The translations under genes were made by a program, and so were the position numbers. A stretch of DNA of 16,145 bases from Fusobacterium sp. (lineage in GTDB: Bacteria; Fusobacteriota; Fusobacteriia; Fusobacteriales; Fusobacteriaceae): contig JAUNAY010000014.1 of the NCBI GenBank assembly GCA_030527385.1, positions 1 through 16,145 of the forward strand, in the 5' to 3' direction. Position 1 is the first letter of the stretch, and every line of letters begins with the position of its first letter. Positions 15,038 to 16,145 of the stretch are shown here, piece after piece. The notes below the pieces were generated by a model. The model saw nothing but the letters and a program-made list of their open reading frames with translations. It had not been told where the DNA came from and searched no databases.

Positions 15038-15249
15038 TAGTCTAGTACCTCATATCCTAAGACATCATATCCAGCATCGTCTAATGCTTCAACTATCTTT
15101 CCAAAATCATAGTTTTCTGGCATATCTACAAGAGCCTCTCCTATCTTTACATCTATTACTTCTAAATCTCCTAATTCAACCAATGCTTCTTTAACGTGAG
15201 CCACACATTTTTGACAACCCATTCCATCTACTTTTATTATATGTTTCAT
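15037..15249 (-). CDS. copZ: Copper chaperone CopZ (single HMA domain)
   Basis: A 70-residue cytoplasmic metallochaperone consisting of one heavy-metal-associated fold, expected to carry Cu(I) to CopA. The ligand motif is GMGCQKC with Cys12 and Cys15, and the C-terminal half ends in the typical IVEALDDAGYDV helix and strand. The C-terminus is acidic, as in many chaperones that dock on basic HMA surfaces. The ATG at 15249 is supported by AAAGGAGG eight bases upstream. Its stop overlaps the copA start by one base. It is the first gene of the operon and sits directly behind a CsoR-type operator and promoter. Confidence 0.94.
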   Translation of the reverse strand: MKHIIKVDGMGCQKCVAHVKEALVELGDLEVIDVKIGEALVDMPENYDFGKIVEALDDAGYDVLGYEVLD

Positions 15250-15270
15250 ACTATCTTCCTCCTTTAGTTT

Positions 15271-15289
15271 TATAGGGTATACCCCTATA
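15271..15289 (-). promoter_or_regulatory. CsoR-type operator (site 1) at the copZ transcription start
   Basis: This 19-base element is an inverted repeat of TATAGGG and CCCTATA around a five-base centre (TATAC on the plus strand). Its G/C runs flanked by AT match the general shape of published CsoR operators. It lies three bases past the -10 box, overlapping the expected transcription start, where a bound repressor would block initiation. Assignment to the tandem CsoR is inferred from shape and context. Confidence 0.8.
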
Positions 15290-15292
15290 AAA

Positions 15293-15321
15293 AGAATACT
15301 CTATTTAATTATAAAAGTCAA
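15293..15321 (-). promoter_or_regulatory. Sigma-70-like promoter of the copZ-copA-csoR operon
   Basis: On the minus strand -35 TTGACT (15321-15316) and -10 TATTCT (15298-15293) are separated by 17 bases. Transcription should start near 15286, giving a leader of about 37 bases. The -10 is imperfect (four of six), as expected for a promoter kept low until needed. Confidence 0.7.
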
Positions 15322-15341
15322 TAAATTTATATAGTTTTTTC

Positions 15342-15357
15342 TATATACCCCTATAAA
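15342..15357 (-). promoter_or_regulatory. Second CsoR-type operator core (site 2) upstream of the copZ promoter
   Basis: The 12-mer TATACCCCTATA (plus strand, 15344-15355) is identical to part of site 1 at 15278-15289. Its left half does not continue the inverted repeat (no TATAGGG), so this is an asymmetric site. It lies 66 bases from site 1, upstream of the -35 box. It may be an auxiliary site bound together with site 1. Confidence 0.6.
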
Positions 15358-15359
15358 GC

Positions 15360-15375
15360 AAACAAATATTTGTTT
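15360..15375. repeat. 16-bp perfect palindrome in the copZ upstream region
   Basis: AAACAAATATTTGTTT reads the same on both strands. It sits next to site 2, about 75-90 bases upstream of the expected copZ transcription start. It is not part of a terminator and does not resemble the CsoR sites, so it may be bound by another dimeric regulator. AT richness makes some palindromes likely by chance, but 16 perfect bases with internal C and G is notable. Confidence 0.55.
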
Positions 15376-15403
15376 TATTAACTATTATAAATAAAACTAA
15401 AAG

Positions 15404-15439
15404 AAAAAATGCCAAAAAGAAAAATCTTTTCAGCATTTT
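15404..15439 (-). terminator. Intrinsic terminator after proC
   Basis: On the minus strand AAAATGCTGAAAAGA (15439-15425) pairs with TCTTTTTGGCATTTT (15420-15406) over 15 bp including two G-U pairs, around a TTTT loop. T residues continue to 15404. It should separate proC from the copper operon. Confidence 0.8.
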
Positions 15440-15440
15440 C

Positions 15441-15450
15441 ATAGGGTATA
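15441..15450. promoter_or_regulatory. Third partial CsoR-like site at the proC stop (weak)
   Basis: ATAGGGTATA is identical to ten bases of site 1 (15272-15281). It lies between the proC stop codon and the proC terminator, about 150 bases from the copZ promoter, so a role in repression is doubtful. It may be a remote half-site or chance. Confidence 0.3.
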
Positions 15451-16145
15451 TTATTTTTTCAAACTCATCTCTTTAGATTTTTTTATAGTATCAGTTACAG
15501 CTTTTATTATTGCTCCTCTAAAGCCATTTTCTTCTAAAGTTTTTACTCCTTCAATAGTTGTTCCACCAGGAGAGCATACATTGTCTTTTAATTCTCCAGG
15601 GTGTTTTCCACTTTCAAGGAACATCTTTCCAGCTCCTATTAAAGTTTGTCCTATCAATTTGTAAGCTGCTGATCTTGGAAGTCCTTCTAATACTACTGCA
15701 TCAGCAAGTGCTTCTATAAACATAAACATAAATGCTGGTGATGATCCAGACGCTCCTATTACAGCATCAAAAAGTTCTTCTTTTATTTCTACTGCCATTC
15801 CAATTTTTTCAAATAACTCTTTAAAATATGCTTTTTCTTCCTCTTCAATATTTTCATTAAAGCTATATGCTATGCACCCCTCTTGAACCATTAAAGGTAG
15901 ATTTGGCATTGTTCTAATTATTTTACTATTTCTATTTTCTGTTTCCTCTAAAATGTCTTCCATAGTTATTCCAGGAGCCATAGCAATAAGAACCTTTGTA
16001 CTGTTGATATTTTCTTTTATTTCATCAAGTACGTCCATATACACATTTGGTTTTACTGCTAAGAAAATAATATCACACTCTTCAGCTATCGCAATTTCAC
16101 TATCTAGCGATTTTACTCCATATTTTTTTTCTATTTCTTTTCCTT
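15451..16145 (-). CDS. proC: Pyrroline-5-carboxylate reductase (partial, N-terminus outside window)
   Basis: ProC reduces pyrroline-5-carboxylate to proline with NAD(P)H, the last step of proline synthesis, in the cytoplasm. The frame stays open to the window edge (first full codon at 16143), giving about 230 residues. The missing ~35 residues should hold the GxGxxG nucleotide-binding start. Visible features are FLAVKPN (typical ILAVKP), IRTMPNLPLMVQEG, GASGSSPAFMFMFIEALAD, and the family signature DNVCSPGGTTIEGV followed by LEENGFRGAI. The internal ATG at 16044 is not the real start, because the upstream codons continue the conserved protein. A strong intrinsic terminator follows the stop, so proC is probably not co-transcribed with the copper operon behind it. 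Confidence 0.95.
   Translation of the reverse strand, partial: GKEIEKKYGVKSLDSEIAIAEECDIIFLAVKPNVYMDVLDEIKENINSTKVLIAMAPGITMEDILEETENRNSKIIRTMPNLPLMVQEGCIAYSFNENIEEEEKAYFKELFEKIGMAVEIKEELFDAVIGASGSSPAFMFMFIEALADAVVLEGLPRSAAYKLIGQTLIGAGKMFLESGKHPGELKDNVCSPGGTTIEGVKTLEENGFRGAIIKAVTDTIKKSKEMSLKK

Noticed and set aside
15331..15347. TATATAG/CTATATA inverted repeat next to CsoR site 2
   Set aside because: It is pure A/T except one pair, short and partly shared with site 2, so it is likely by chance in this composition and not a credible terminator or operator on its own.

Overview
The window is about 16.1 kb of very AT-rich bacterial DNA, and every supported gene lies on the minus strand. The low GC, dense overlapping gene pairs, butyrate-type CoA-transferase genes with a short-chain fatty acid carrier, and MEP-pathway isoprenoid synthesis fit an anaerobic member of the Fusobacteriota, most likely Fusobacterium. 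This is judged from gene content and protein character, not from a database search; a low-GC Clostridium relative is the main alternative. No RNA genes, insertion sequences, prophage genes or CRISPR arrays were seen, and no stretch over 300 bases lacks a gene.

In the direction of transcription (high to low coordinates), the window opens with a proC gene whose 5' end is cut off; it ends in a strong intrinsic terminator. Next comes a copper operon: copZ (chaperone), copA (P1B-type Cu+ ATPase), a CsoR-type repressor made of two fused CsoR domains, and an OmpR/EnvZ-like two-component pair. It is driven by a clear sigma-70-like promoter with a CsoR-type GC-centred operator just after the -10 box. 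A second copy of the operator core and an unrelated 16-bp perfect palindrome lie upstream. I found no terminator after the histidine kinase.

A separate promoter then starts a fatty-acid unit: atoE (carrier), an Ogg2-like 8-oxoguanine DNA glycosylase, atoD and atoA (CoA-transferase subunits), closed by a good terminator. It should move acetate/butyrate/acetoacetate CoA groups and exchange short-chain acids across the membrane; the DNA-repair gene in the middle is unexpected.

After a 252-base gap carrying probable tandem promoters comes a tightly coupled housekeeping set: miaB (tRNA modification), rho (transcription termination) and a LysM/M23 cell-wall peptidase. An intrinsic terminator separates it from ispG, a small lipoprotein gene overlapping ispG, an ECF sigma factor, and the start of a one-pass membrane protein one base after the sigma gene. 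That last pair has the layout of a sigma/anti-sigma module.

The most notable item is the tandem-fused CsoR. Both halves keep the Cys-His-Cys copper ligands, but only the first keeps the RIEGQ-RG DNA-contact helix. Its operator sites can be seen in the same operon's promoter region.
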